A stretch of DNA of 43,141 bases from Gnetum montanum (lineage: Eukaryota; Streptophyta; Gnetopsida; Gnetales; Gnetaceae), in assembly GCA_015680685.1 (NCBI GenBank), contig MNCI01011535.1, positions 219,442 through 262,582 of the forward strand, in the 5' to 3' direction. The notes under the pieces are model-generated. The model saw nothing but the letters and a program-made list of their open reading frames with translations. It did no database searches and was not told where the DNA came from. A program made the position numbers and the translations under genes. Positions 10,599 to 20,575 of this stretch are shown piece after piece; the stretch's first letter is position 1, and each line of letters opens with the position of its first letter.

Positions 10599-10616
10599 AA
10601 TGATATTGTTTTGGTG
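10599..10616 (+). repeat. target-site duplication, right, J-LINE B
   Basis: AATGATATTGTTTTGGTG, matching 9805-9822. The first A residues may belong to the poly(A) tail. Confidence 0.9.
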
Positions 10617-11230
10617 GATGAGTCTAAGTTATATTTGCAAGAAATGAAGACTTGGAAAGACACCGTAAAATCAAAAGGGTTGAGGATTAGTAGAAGTAAA
10701 AGTGAGTACATGAAGTGCACCTTTGGTGGAAAAGCAAGTAATGTAGAAATGAAAATTGGAATCCAAAACCAAGAAGTTTCTCAATGTAAGCAATTGAGAT
10801 ATTTGTGATCTCTAGTTCAAGTGAATGGTGAGATTAATAATGATATGAAAAATAGAATTAAAGCAAGATGGAGGAAATGATAGGAAGCTAATAGTGTGCT
10901 TTGTGATAGAAGACTTCCTACTAGGTTGAAGGATAAATTCTACATAACTACTAACACACATGCAATCCTTTGTGATGCAAAATATTGGCCTATAAAAAAG
11001 CATCAAGCTCAATGCATGCATGTGACAAAGATGTATATGCTACAGTGGATGTTGGATGTGACTAGAAAAGATCAAATCAAAAACTCTTTTATTAGGGAAA
11101 GTTTGGAACGTGCACCCATAGATTGAAATATTAAGGAAAGTCTTCTTGGATAATTTGGTCATGTGCTGATAAGACCAAATAATGCTCCTGTTAGTAGAAG
11201 TCACTTTATTAAAATTGAAGAGAACTAACA
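10617..11230 (+). pseudogene. RTE polyprotein C-terminal region
   Basis: Reading: DESKLYLQEMKTWKDTVKSK, SRSKSEYMKC, then GEINNDMKNRIKARWRK, VLCDRRLPTRLKDKFY, then MYMLQWMLDVTRKDQIKN, FGHVLIRPNNAPVSR. This matches the plant RTE C-terminal part (RIKAGWxKWR, VLCDRxxPxxLKGKFYRTA, RMLRWMCGxTRKDxIRN, WFGHVxRRPxxAPVRR). Several stops make it a pseudogene. Confidence 0.8.
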
Positions 11231-11310
11231 TTCAAATTTTGGGTTACTTGCCTCATAATCAAAGTTTCACTTTGCAATTAAATGATGGGATGTAAAGCAT
11301 GACATTCATT

Positions 11311-11393
11311 CATTCATGCCAAGTATTATTCTTCTTTTTTTTTACTTGTTAACCTAGGCACTACTTCAATGGTGCAACGTGCCCTAAATATAT
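11311..11393. other. short spacer
   Basis: AT-rich, with a poly(T) run at 11332-11342. No feature is assigned. Confidence 0.3.
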
Positions 11394-11830
11394 GATTTGT
11401 TTTTGAGAAAAGGTCAAGATTATATTAAAGTCAAAAAGGTAATTACAAACATCAGGGGGGATAAACACCTCCAAAAAATAGTTGCAAGGGGAGGAAAACC
11501 CCTGAGAAGGGGGTGGAACTCCCTAGAACATGAATCCACAACAAACCAACTCTCAATTCCAAAAGAAAAGGGAAAGAGACAATTACCCAACTCTAGGGCT
11601 AGCTAAACAACCCCTTTTAAAACCAAAGCCTAAAAATCCCAAAAACTGTATTGGATAGCCCTACTTAAATCTTGTGAAAATCACCATCAAATGGATCAAG
11701 GGAGTTTGGTGCAGGAACAACATGGCCTTTCCTACATGTGGGTTGTGTCCAAAATATCCTTGTGGTGCTTAGATGCCACAAAAGTTGCAGCCTCCTGAAA
11801 TTCCTCATATTGGCACTCTAGGCTTCCAGA
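11394..11830 (-). mobile_element. J-LINE copy C, 3' end with J-domain C terminus
   Basis: On minus the end is CTTGACCTTTTCTCAAAAAC at the low-coordinate side, preceded by a G/C-rich UTR (11455-11530) and, at about 11745-11825, by YEEFQEAATFVASKHHKDIL and then ERPCCSCTKLP. These match the end of the J domain (QGIQQAxNFxDTEEHRNxLD) and the ERPxCxCxxLP tail of other copies. The rest of the J ORF is lost where block Y begins. Confidence 0.65.
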
Positions 11831-12825
11831 ATTGGTAGTAGTTTTGGCACTCTAGACTTCTAGAATTGGAATTTTTTGCAAAACTTGAAATATTGACATT
11901 TTTGGCCAAGTATGGAACACTAGCAAGGTCAAAACTGATCTCGACATCTCCAAATCATCCTATACACCATGTTCATAGCATCCCATTGGTTTACAAGTCT
12001 CTCAGAAATTCAAAATTGCCATCCCAACTCATTCTAGGGTCAGTTCTAGCATTTCCAAAGTTAGAACTCTTGGTAGGAAAAATGGTCAAACTTTTTCAAA
12101 CTCAAGAAGCATCAACACTGTCAAGGCCCCATTAGCAATGATAGTCTACATCAACAAACTCCCAGGATCCCTCGCCTTTACCCAAACAACCTTCGATGAC
12201 AATCCAGGACTCAAACAAGATCTCTAAATGCTCCAAAATCTGACTTAGGTGAAGCACTTCAAAATTTCACTAAGTGTGAGCTCAACACCTTTTATGACTT
12301 ATAAAATAGCATCACTGACCTCCTCAATCAGCAATTTGGCCTATTCCCAAGCTTCTCACATCCCTCGGTGTTGCCTTGACATCATCCCAACTCATTCCAA
12401 CAATAGTTCAGGCACCTTAGAAGTCGCATGATAAAACTTGGAAAAGTTTTCAAAATATTTCAAAGTACCATGGTGACATTGACGTTGTGTAAATGTTGAT
12501 ATTTCCGATGCCAACATCTATCGCCAATATCTCATCTTGGCATCATAGACCTCTTGACGTTGTTTCAGTAGCTTTTGACATTAATTCAGGGGCAAAATGA
12601 GGCCTTGGCAACTTGAAACAGTGACTTTAGCAACAACCTCAAAATTTTGTCGAAGTGTTCCTAATGCTAATTCTCAATGTTGCCAATCTTAGCGCAACAT
12701 GACCAATCTTAGCATTTGGTAACATCTCCTCGTCTCTTGACTTCCACAGCATCATCTTGACATCTTGTAGAATTAATTCGAAGGTTAAACAAAGCTTCAA
12801 AAGTTCATTTTCGACACTAGTGCTA

Positions 12826-12858
12826 GTGACACTAATGCTACATTAGTGTTAGTGTCAC
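12826..12858. other. inverted repeat in block Y
   Basis: GTGACACTAA (12826-12835) and TTAGTGTCAC (12849-12858) are perfect 10-base arms around a 13-base spacer. An adjoining CACTAGTGCTAGTG is a smaller palindrome. Confidence 0.7.
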
Positions 12859-12980
12859 CTTAATAGATGGCCATGCTCGCTGGAATTAAAGACTAGAGTT
12901 GCTATTTTCGAACTTGATGACAACACTTAACTCCAAGTTTGATTTTAACAACCCTAAGTTAAATTTGGTGACTCTAGGCC

Positions 12981-12988
12981 TATAAATA
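12981..12988 (+). promoter_or_regulatory. TATA box in block Y
   Basis: TATAAATA in the context GGCCTATAAATACAAG, a good plant TATA match about 1 kb from the right edge of Y. Confidence 0.35.
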
Positions 12989-13985
12989 CAAGTAGAAAAT
13001 ACAAATTTTAGGTTAGATCTTTTGAAATTTGAGAGCACTTGCCAGATTTTAAGAGATCAAGAGCATGAATGTTTGCCACCATCATAAAACCCACATGCTC
13101 CTCACCCACCTTCAGCACTTTCAATGATAAATTCTAGAGATAGATTTTTTGCGCTTCCACAACACTTTCCAAAGTTAGAATTTTTTGAGCGCTAGCATCA
13201 GTGATGCGACCTTTGGCCAAAACAACCTCGTTTTGGTCTGGAATTGACTCCAAATCATGCCTACAGCTTTCCCATCCATATTCTTACACTCCAAAGGTTC
13301 AATTCCACCCTCTAAATCTATATTTTGCTCAAGATTTGAGTTCTTTTATCAGTTTTATCATACTTACGTTTTTCTCCCATCGCTTATAGTTTGGCGCTCC
13401 TAGGAGGCAAACACTTCAACATTCATCAATAAAGCATTTTCATTGTTTGGAAAAGGATCTAGGACCTTTCTCACATATCATAACATCTCATTTTCATTAT
13501 TTTACACATGTTTACTCACATTCTATACTTAGAATTTATCCTATCTCTTACATTGCATTCTATGGTCAAAATTTTAGTATTTTTATACTTAGCTATTTTC
13601 CACATAAAAATCCTATTTTCGAGGAGCGATCCAAGAGCCTTCTCTCTACATAATAATGTTATTATTTTAATATCCTACGCCCTTTTATACAAGTTTTATA
13701 CTTAATTTTATTCTACTTAGTTTATTTTTCAATAATCTATACTTAGTCATTATTCTAACGATTTTAAACTTAGTTATTTTTAACAATTAAAACTTCGTTT
13801 TTCCATCATTCCCTATCATTCTTAGTTCATGTGCAATGAGCTAAGTCTGTATTTCATTGAAGGTTTCATGCCTCTTTGTTTCATTATCGTTGACATATCA
13901 AGGGTTATATCGATTTGAAGACCATATATGGTTGCGAGCTAAGCTTTTTCAACCCTTGGTTCGTGGAGGTGTCCTTGTAAGAATA

Positions 13986-14822
13986 AAAAGAACATTTATG
14001 TAGGAATACCAACTCCACTGCCTCCTGCTACAACTGTGGGAGGGCTGATTGAGGACTTGACCACTTGTGGTCTTTTAGACTAGCATGTCAAAAAAGCTCT
14101 CTGCATCTTACAGATCGTCTCATGGGAAGCATGACTTCACCATCCATGTGCAATCTAACACATTTGGCAATGGCATCTTCCATGAGGTTAATATAGACAT
14201 CACGGAACATGGTGAATTCACCAATCGAGTGCCTATAAAAGAGGTCATCTGCTAGGTCAAGGTCACTTGTGAGGAGGGGAAGGAGGTCACTGCACTCATC
14301 CCACACTACCATCTCCCACAATGGTTGGTTGTCTATGAAAGGTGTGCAATCTAGCTTGTATGTGGGCGTGACCCCCATTACCACAGTAGCCTCCTTCCAA
14401 AGCCGACTAGCAAGGAGAACGATCTATAGCGGCAACCTAAGTGGAGAAGCCTGGAAAACTTTGTTGTTGCACACACGCCAAAGGACCCAGAGCAACATGA
14501 CCATTGGGGAGCCTTTGTGGAGCTATTGTGGTAGCGCAAGGCTAGATGTCCACCACATAGTTGTGGTGAAGGAACATAGGTGAATAAAGTGTTGCATCAT
14601 CTTAGTCACAATGTGGTAGAGGGGCCAAAGAGTATTAATGAGAAGGCCACATTCCTAGAGCAAAGCGCAAAACGAGAAAGCACCTTGGAAGATCAGCCAA
14701 AGGAAACATTTAATTTTTTCTGGCAAACACCCCCTCCAAACAGCCCGCCATCCCTATACAGTGGCATATTTATGGGCAAGTGTTCCTCATGGCAAAGCAC
14801 ATAACAATGCCACATGAGTGAG
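13986..14822 (-). pseudogene. J-LINE C ORF2, C-terminal domain
   Basis: A minus-strand frame open for 98 residues (14088-14384) contains GVTPTYKLDC, NQPLWEMVVW, DLLPLLTSDLDLADDLFYR, GEFTMF and EVMLPMRR. The same pattern is found in H (GVTPTY, LWGMVV, GEFTIF) and D (GITLTYELAY, LATYLEALAAREIILPSARG). It lies downstream of RT in the family and I cannot assign it to a known domain. Upstream sequence continues at 24240, beyond the inserted X and D. Confidence 0.65.
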
Positions 14823-15634
14823 TGTAATGCCCCACATTTGTACATGTGACCTTAGTACTCTAGTAAATACTTAGAACTTTAATTTGTTTTAAAGCTTATA
14901 TATATTTGTAGATATGCCTAATGCTTCTTAGTAATATAAAGACCCTTGTTTGGATGGCATAAGCAAGATTACTATTTATTTCTAATTTTTGTCTAATTTT
15001 TTATTATTTTAAGTTTAATAAATATATAGATTTTATTAATGAATGAGCATTGCAAAGTTTAGTATTCTTTTAAAATAATATTAGGAAATTAACATGATGT
15101 GGATTCATGGCTTATTTTGACATTTAGTTAGAATTTTTAAATTATTGAATATTTAATTAACTGAAATACATCAAAATTCAAAGTTGTCGGATCACACTTA
15201 AATTTGGTGAACTAACTCAACTTTACACCTAGAGTATAGATCTACAATTAGTTTTTCAATTTAAGCCCTAGATTTTGAGATTTTAATGTTAAACAATGAA
15301 AATATGCCTAGTGGAACCCTATTTTCCTTGATTCAATCAAAATATTAATTTATAACATGTTAACTATGGCATGCTTATGCTCGTTATGATCACAATGTGT
15401 AAAATGTTGGATAGACAAAAAGTTTAGTATCAATGATTTTTACCAAATAAATTATAGAAAATGTGGAAAATAGATAAAAGGCCAAAAAAAATTAGAAACC
15501 CTCATAGCATATAAACTAAAAAGTGACTTAAAACAAGAAAAAAAGGTAGGGCCATAAGAAAAGTCAATGTGGGATGGTGATGTATGCTCTATGACATGCT
15601 CATGATGACATCTATTTTATTTATAATATTGAAT
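14823..15634 (+). repeat. repeat X copy 2, left block
   Basis: Begins TGTAATGCCCCACATTTGTA abruptly after J-LINE C sequence. Copy 4 starts at the equivalent base (TGTAGTACCCTCACATTTGT at 26994). TG at a shared abrupt start fits an LTR 5' terminus. The block is interrupted at 15634 by J-LINE D and resumes at 20816. Confidence 0.65.
15623..15634 (+). repeat. target-site duplication, left, J-LINE D
   Basis: ATAATATTGAAT, compared with ATAATATTAAT at 20816-20826. Copies 1 and 3 of X have a single equivalent of this place. Confidence 0.65.
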
Positions 15635-15636
15635 TT

Positions 15637-15960
15637 AAAGTTTCTGCAAAAGATAGCTAGTTTTTTCGAGGAGTTTATCTCCTTTCATAAATTTACATTG
15701 TTATTGGAGCACATGGGTTTCACTTGATTATGTGTTTGGCAGGCCTTGTCATCCAAGGACCTGGTCAAGGAGGCAGTGCTTGAATTGCTAGGGGGCAATG
15801 AACAACTCTAGGCAGAATTTGAGAACTTGGAGGAGCAGTTGGTGGAGATAATTGGGCCAACCGAGAAGGGTTGCTCCCTGTGCACGAAAAATGGCCACTG
15901 CAAGGTCGAGTGCCGATTTTGGGGTCCAAGATAGCACAGGGCCAGGGCTCTTGCACGTCG
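15637..15960 (+). pseudogene. J-LINE D ORF1: end of DUF4283 plus CCHC knuckle
   Basis: Reading from 15637 gives KFLQKIASFFEEFISFHKF, EHMGFT, a stop, LCVWQALSSKDLVKEAVLEL. This aligns with FLKEVAGHFGDFIAFDRV, ERMGFARFCV and DLVQEVVLEL of copy I. CSLCTKNGHCKVEC at 15872-15913 is a CX2CX4HX4C zinc knuckle. ORF1 proteins of this type bind the LINE RNA (family knowledge). The sequence 15961-16370 is ORF1 C-terminal text in shifting frames, with a run of 14 G at 16239-16252. Confidence 0.8.
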
Positions 15961-16370
15961 CTCGAAGGCAGATCCTCAAGGCAAGGGCTGGGGTTTGGTG
16001 GGGTGGCGAGGGTAGGTGCTAGCTTCGCCTACTAGTCTTGTGTGCCCTAGGTGGTTCCTGGGGACGCGCGTAGTCCGTCTCCCACTACCCCATCTTCTTT
16101 CATGCCCACTAAACCAGGGGTTGAGCTCCCCCCATTGGGTGATTGGGTTAATGTGGTTCAGGGGAGTTCCAAGCCACAAATGCCAGTTTCAACTCCTCTA
16201 CCTTTGGAAGATTCTGGTAGTTTTCCGGTTTCACTTGTGGGGGGGGGGGGGGTAGGTTGGGCCACCAATTCGGTTTGCTATCCCGAGACAAGCAAACAAG
16301 GAGGAGTATCGACTTGGGTATACAGTAGACCTTGAAAGAGGTCTACCAGTGATGATTGATCGGTACACAT

Positions 16371-17020
16371 GAAGATCCTTTCATGGAACTGTAGGGGACA
16401 AGGTACATCCTATAAAAGAAATACCTTGCGGGAGATTGTGCAAAGTGAGGAATGTGACATTGTTTGCCTGCAAGAAACTAAGCTGCAAGCTTCTAAAACA
16501 TTCCACCTACGATGAGTGGGTTAGAATCTACACCTAAGACCGTCTCAAGGGCATGTGGGGGGTCTAGCCATCTTGGCTCGCCCTGAGGTTTCAATGATCA
16601 ATTCATCGCAATGGAGCACTACCGTCTACGTACCATCCCGAAGCCTTTAGTTGACGAACTTGTATTGGGCCCAAGCCTAGAAACTTTGGTTGCAAGAGCT
16701 AGAGTGGGTGGCAGTGCTGAACCCAAATCAACAAGCCTGGCTCATTGTGGGTGATTTCAACCAACAACTTTATCCCTTGGAAAAGTTGGGCATTGATTTT
16801 ACCAGCCCCCCAGGGGCTCAAGAATTTCATAACTTTTTACTGCCACACCTGTTGGTTGACTTGGAGATTGTGAATTGTCAATTTACGTGGAGTAACAAAC
16901 ATAGGGGGGCCAAACGGATCCTCTCTAGGAACAATAAGGTTTGGGTTAGCTTGGAACTTCTAGTACGATTGAATGTGTGGGTTTCTAGTAAAGAGCGGCA
17001 ACCTTCGGATCACTAGTCGA
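16371..17020 (+). pseudogene. J-LINE D APE-type endonuclease
   Basis: Starts at ATG 16371 with MKILSWNCRGQGTSYKR, the usual plant L1 ORF2 start, then CDIVCLQETKL (catalytic Glu), WLIVGDFNQQL (Asp/Asn motif) and FTWSN, RILSR, then PSDH (Asp-His) near 17010. All key motifs are visible in order. The protein would nick target DNA to prime reverse transcription. Stops near 16515, 16545 and 16650 and a stop right after SDH break it. Confidence 0.85.
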
Positions 17021-17609
17021 TCATTTGCTATCTGGGGACTCCCTAGAAACAGTTGCCTCAACCATTCAGGTTTGAAGTTTCATGGTTGCACCCCTTGGTG
17101 GAAGAAATTTGGATGGACTACCGAGAGATAAGGGGGACCCCAGGAACATTTTGCGGGATGGCCTCCTTCGCTTGAAGTGGGCTATTCGATCACAGGCCGT
17201 GCAAGATAAATTTTCATTTTGGTTTAGTCATAGGGACCTGTAGTCCTAGTTGCAAATAATCCAGGCCCGGCAAGAGGCAGGAGAGGACCTACAGGATGAT
17301 GAAGTGGGGGTTCTAAAGCATCTGCAGGCACTGGACCTTGAGGAAGAAACTTACTGGCAGTAGAGGTCGCAGGTCAGATGGCTCCGAGAGGGTAACTAGT
17401 AGATGAGATTTTTCTTTGCGACTGCCAAGTCTTGAGGATTGAACTAGCACCCCCTTCGTATGATGGTTGATGGATCCCTGATGGATGATCCTAAAATGGT
17501 GGCACAATTGCTAACTAACTATTGGGGCACAATGTGGGCAAAGTAGCCTACATCACCGATCTCTATGTAGGTCCCGCAAGTGTTGGATGAAGAGGACAAC
17601 ACTCGGTTG
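17021..17609 (+). pseudogene. J-LINE D ORF2 linker between endonuclease and RT
   Basis: Broken coding text (FRFEVSWLHPLVEEIW in the first part, LLTNYWGTMW-like text near 17515) matching the usual L1 linker. No separate gene. Confidence 0.55.
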
Positions 17610-18400
17610 ATGGGCCTGTTCACCTTGCAGGAGTTAAAAGTCGCCATTGGATCCATCCGAGGGGTAAAGCACTAGAGTTGAATGGTTGGAACATCAATTT
17701 CTTTAATAAGTATTTTGATATTGTGGGGCCCAATGTTCTCGACACTTTCAACTTGATGTTGGCTAAACGCCAGGTGTGTCAAGAGATTAATTGCTTGAGA
17801 ATCGTCTGCATCCCCAAGCAGGCCGATGTCTCTTCCCCTGCCCATTTTAGGCCCATTGGGGTTTGTAATGTGTTGATCAGAATATTCTCTAAGATGATCA
17901 TCCGTCAGTTGGTCCCCATCATGCCAAAGGTCATCAATGAGCACCAAACCATGTTTGTTCAAGGGCAGTTCTTGCAGGACCAAGTGATACTTATGCAAGA
18001 AATTCTGCACTCCCTGTGAATCTTGAATTTCTCGTGACTATGTCTTAAACTAGACATTACGAAGGCATATGATACAGTCAATTGGGAGGCGCTCACTACC
18101 ATTATGCTGCAAAAGGACTTTGATCCTGCCTTCGTGCACCTGTGCATCCAAATGTAGGAGTCGGCCACTTTCTCCTTTGATGTGGGGGATAAACTGTGGG
18201 GTTGTTCTTCCCCTGGTCAAGGTTTTAAGGCAAGGGGACTCCCTTTCGCCGTTGTTATTTATTATTGCGATGAACCTGCTAAAATACTATTGCAAGGCTA
18301 CCAAAGTGCAGGGGTTGGAAGTCGCAGGGGTGGAGTGCCTGGTGGAGCATTGCGTTGATGACACAATGCTTCTCAGCTAGGCTGGGGTGCCCTAGGTGTG
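17610..18400 (+). pseudogene. J-LINE D reverse transcriptase
   Basis: Motifs in order: LNGWNINFFNKYFDIVG; IVCIPKQ; HFRPIGVCNV; LDITKAYDTVNWEALT (first catalytic Asp); LRQGDSLSPLLFIIAMN; EHCVDDTMLL with VDD at 18351-18362. YADD has become CVDD, keeping both Asp. The segment is spread over at least two frames with stops, so it is inactive. It aligns well with RT of H (36751-37641, -). Confidence 0.85.
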
Positions 18401-19000
18401 CAAAATTAACCAAGCACTTCCGTCTATGGCAAGGGGGATTGGCCTAGTGATTAATTGGAAGAAGTCCTTGGCCCACTTCCTTAATGTGGGTGCGCAAATA
18501 AGGAGTTGAATCACACAAGTGCTAGGGTTTCTCTTGGGGTCACCCCAGGACTCGTACCTTGGGATCCCATTGTTTTCCTGGAGGGGCGGTGCACTTCTTG
18601 GACTATGATCCTTCGAAAGATTGATAGTTAGGTGGGCCATTGGGCTAATCACTTTCTCTCCAAGAAAGGGAGACTGGTGCTGGCGTCTAGGGTACTTGCA
18701 GCAATTGTGCATTTTGTGGCTGCCATTGCTACACCTCGCAAACCATAATCCAGAATATCAATAAGCTTATCCAAAACTTTGTATGGTTAGGGGGTAGTGG
18801 GGGGAGTAATTTGCATCTCATTGAATGGGATAGGATTGCTTGCCCTTAGGAAGTGGGGGGCCTAGGCATTTTCAAATTTGAAGTGAGGGGCTACACTGCT
18901 TTTATGGGAAGCATGGAAGATACAAAACACGAAAATCTTTCAACAACAACGTGTCCCCGACCCAGTGCAGGTTGTCATTCGAATGGAGAAGGCATTGAGG
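18401..19000 (+). pseudogene. J-LINE D RT thumb and GGLG region
   Basis: Reading gives GLVINWKKSLAHF, DSYLGIPLF, then HLIEWDRIACP, a stop, EVGGLGIFKFE (about 18820-18885). The YLGIPL and W-R-ACPK-GGLGI strings mark the region after RT in plant L1 elements. Frameshifts occur near 18590 and 18740. Confidence 0.75.
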
Positions 19001-19572
19001 GAAATTTTCACAGCCATGGGGATCACACTGACGTATGAGCTGGCCTACACAATGTTCCGCGTGCACAACGAGCTCTAGTATATAGTTGAATGGTGCAGCT
19101 GGGCAGAGTTGCTATCGTGTTTAGAGGGTGACCTGGCTCTCCCTAATGATGCTTTCTTCTCCAATTAGTGGGTTGACAAGATGGAGTTTAGGGGGTTGAG
19201 ATCATGTTGACAAAGACAACGCTAGCTACTTACTTGGAGGCCCTAGCGGCTAGAGAAATTATCCTCCCTTCTGCTAGAGGGCTCTAGGATGCTAAACAGT
19301 TTTTCCCTGCTAGACTGGTGTCATGTACAAAGAGCAGATAGGTGCCCAAGTCTAGCCTACCACTGATCTGGAGACGGGTTGCTAAGCTAGTCGATAGATT
19401 TTTCATCTAGTTTGGCAATGCCTCCAAGTTGCAAGGCACACACTTTGCCTTCTTGAAATGCATGCAACTTGGGTGAAGGATCAACTTGCCCTAATTATTT
19501 CTCGAAGTCTTGCAGCAGCAAAAGAGGAGGCCACATTTCGGGCTCATCTTGCCCCTTTGGTGGGGGGGGCAA
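19001..19572 (+). pseudogene. J-LINE D ORF2 tail, conserved unassigned domain
   Basis: Contains LPSARGL, a stop, DAKQFFPARL, then VPKSSLPLIW, LVDRFFI, a stop, FGNASKLQGTHFAFLKC and HFGLILPLWWGG. The same strings in order occur in G (LPSTRGLEDVELFFPG, ERYFVQSGNSSKLQG, HSGLILALWRG) and in H on minus. I know no named family for it. It always lies between RT and the coiled-coil J segment. Confidence 0.7.
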
Positions 19573-19689
19573 CTGGCGGATGGCCAATGAAAGATATCCC
19601 TACACCTTCTAGGTTAGGGGCAGACTCAAAAGCTACAGTGGTGTATTCTAGGAAGCAGGTTGAGCGGCAAGGGGTGTTGGCTCCGGTGT

Positions 19690-20345
19690 CGATGGTCGTG
19701 GCAAGGCGGACTTGGTTGCTATGGGTTCGGGTGGGGCTTTGGTGCTCATCACAAAGCTGGCTAGGGTTACTAAGGAGGCGGCAGCCGAGGCCAAAGGTAA
19801 AGTGTGGCAGGTTTGGGAGGCCTGTTGGGAGGAGGCCTTCCAACAGGTGCAAGCTAACTTGGAGTCCTAGTTCCGCAAAAGGGAGTAGGAGTTCATCATG
19901 CAGTAGGCCCTGTAGGCGGAGAGCTCTCAGGCAAGGATGGTGGATGAGCTACATGACCAGAACCAAGCAGAGGTAAAGCAAGAGGAGATCAATTGAAGGG
20001 AAAGGGATCGGATAGAGCGCATGTAACAAGCTTGGGAGTAGGTGAAGGAGGTGCAGTGGTAGCACCAACTGGATAGGGCGCATGAGCAAAGTATGTGGCA
20101 GTGGCTGGAGGAAGGGTAGTACCCATATGTTACTCTCAGCATAAATCTTGGGGCCACATGGGCGACGCTTCAGCAACATATTCGCCAAACTTCCGCATGC
20201 TTCCATCAGGATAGATGTGGGTCGATTGAGAAGCGGGCTCAAAGGGAGGCTGCACTTTAGGATTTCTAGTAGGCCGCGAGTTTCGTGGATTCTGACTTGC
20301 ACAAGAACACCTTGACATTCTACACACCCTCAAGAGGTAGAGCTG
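19690..20345 (+). pseudogene. J-LINE D coiled-coil J-domain ORF, decayed
   Basis: One frame, ignoring stops, reads AKADLVAMGSGG, VWQVWEACWEEAFQQVQANL, FRKRE, ARMVDELHDQNQAEVKQEE, HQLDRAHEQSMWQWLEEG, YPYVTLSI, WATLQQHIRQTSACFHQD, EKRAQREAAL, AASFVDSDLHKNTLTF. HPD has become HQD (20214-20222). At least ten in-frame stops lie here; most align with Gln codons of A or G and read TAG. The frame differs from that of the ORF2 tail upstream. Confidence 0.8.
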
Positions 20346-20534
20346 TGAATGTCACACCTTGCCTATGTATCTATAGTGACTCCATTGGAGCCCGTGTCTT
20401 GTCTCTCGGTTCACTTGGCTGATTTGCCACTTGGTCTGTTTTCTCCGTTGGGTTGGTTTTGGGCTTGGTTTTCATTCACGACGTTCCCTTTTCTTTTTGG
20501 AACCCATGTGTCCTTGTGGGGGTTGGGGGTTGGT

Positions 20535-20575
<41 letters not shown>

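Larger units (their letters stand above)
9195..11310 (+). mobile_element. RTE-type LINE relic 3, split by J-LINE B
   Basis: The plus strand reads ENQFGFMHKTS (about 9230), FINLERAYDRVSKILI (about 9320-9358), then after an interruption YIKDIQDIYDGVTTQV (about 9615-9665), then FANDIVLV (about 9798-9822). After J-LINE B it resumes with NDIVLVDESKLYLQ and the RTE C-terminal region. The second catalytic Asp pair is altered (FADD to FAND). The element ends near an ATTC repeat at 11305-11317. This is a dead copy. Confidence 0.75.
11831..13985. repeat. LTR-like block Y interrupting J-LINE C
   Basis: About 2.1 kb without coding capacity lies between J-LINE C pieces. It replaces about 0.9 kb of expected J-LINE sequence. 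A TATAAATA at 12981-12988 and a purine/pyrimidine-rich leader suggest an LTR. TTGGCACTCTAG-CTTC-AGAATTGG occurs twice at the left edge (11811-11836 and 11846-11871). No second copy of Y exists in the window, so the LTR idea is unproven. Confidence 0.4.

Noticed and set aside
16239-16252. G14 tract as a programmed frameshift site in ORF1 of copy D
   Set aside because: The copy is riddled with stops, and H has no such run at the equivalent place.
19690-20345. In-frame TAG at Gln positions as sign of a genetic code with TAG = Gln
   Set aside because: TAG also replaces Trp and other residues, TGA and TAA occur too, frameshifts are frequent, and the young copies A and G use CAG/CAA for Gln and end at TAG. 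Plant transposon content also argues against a ciliate-type code.
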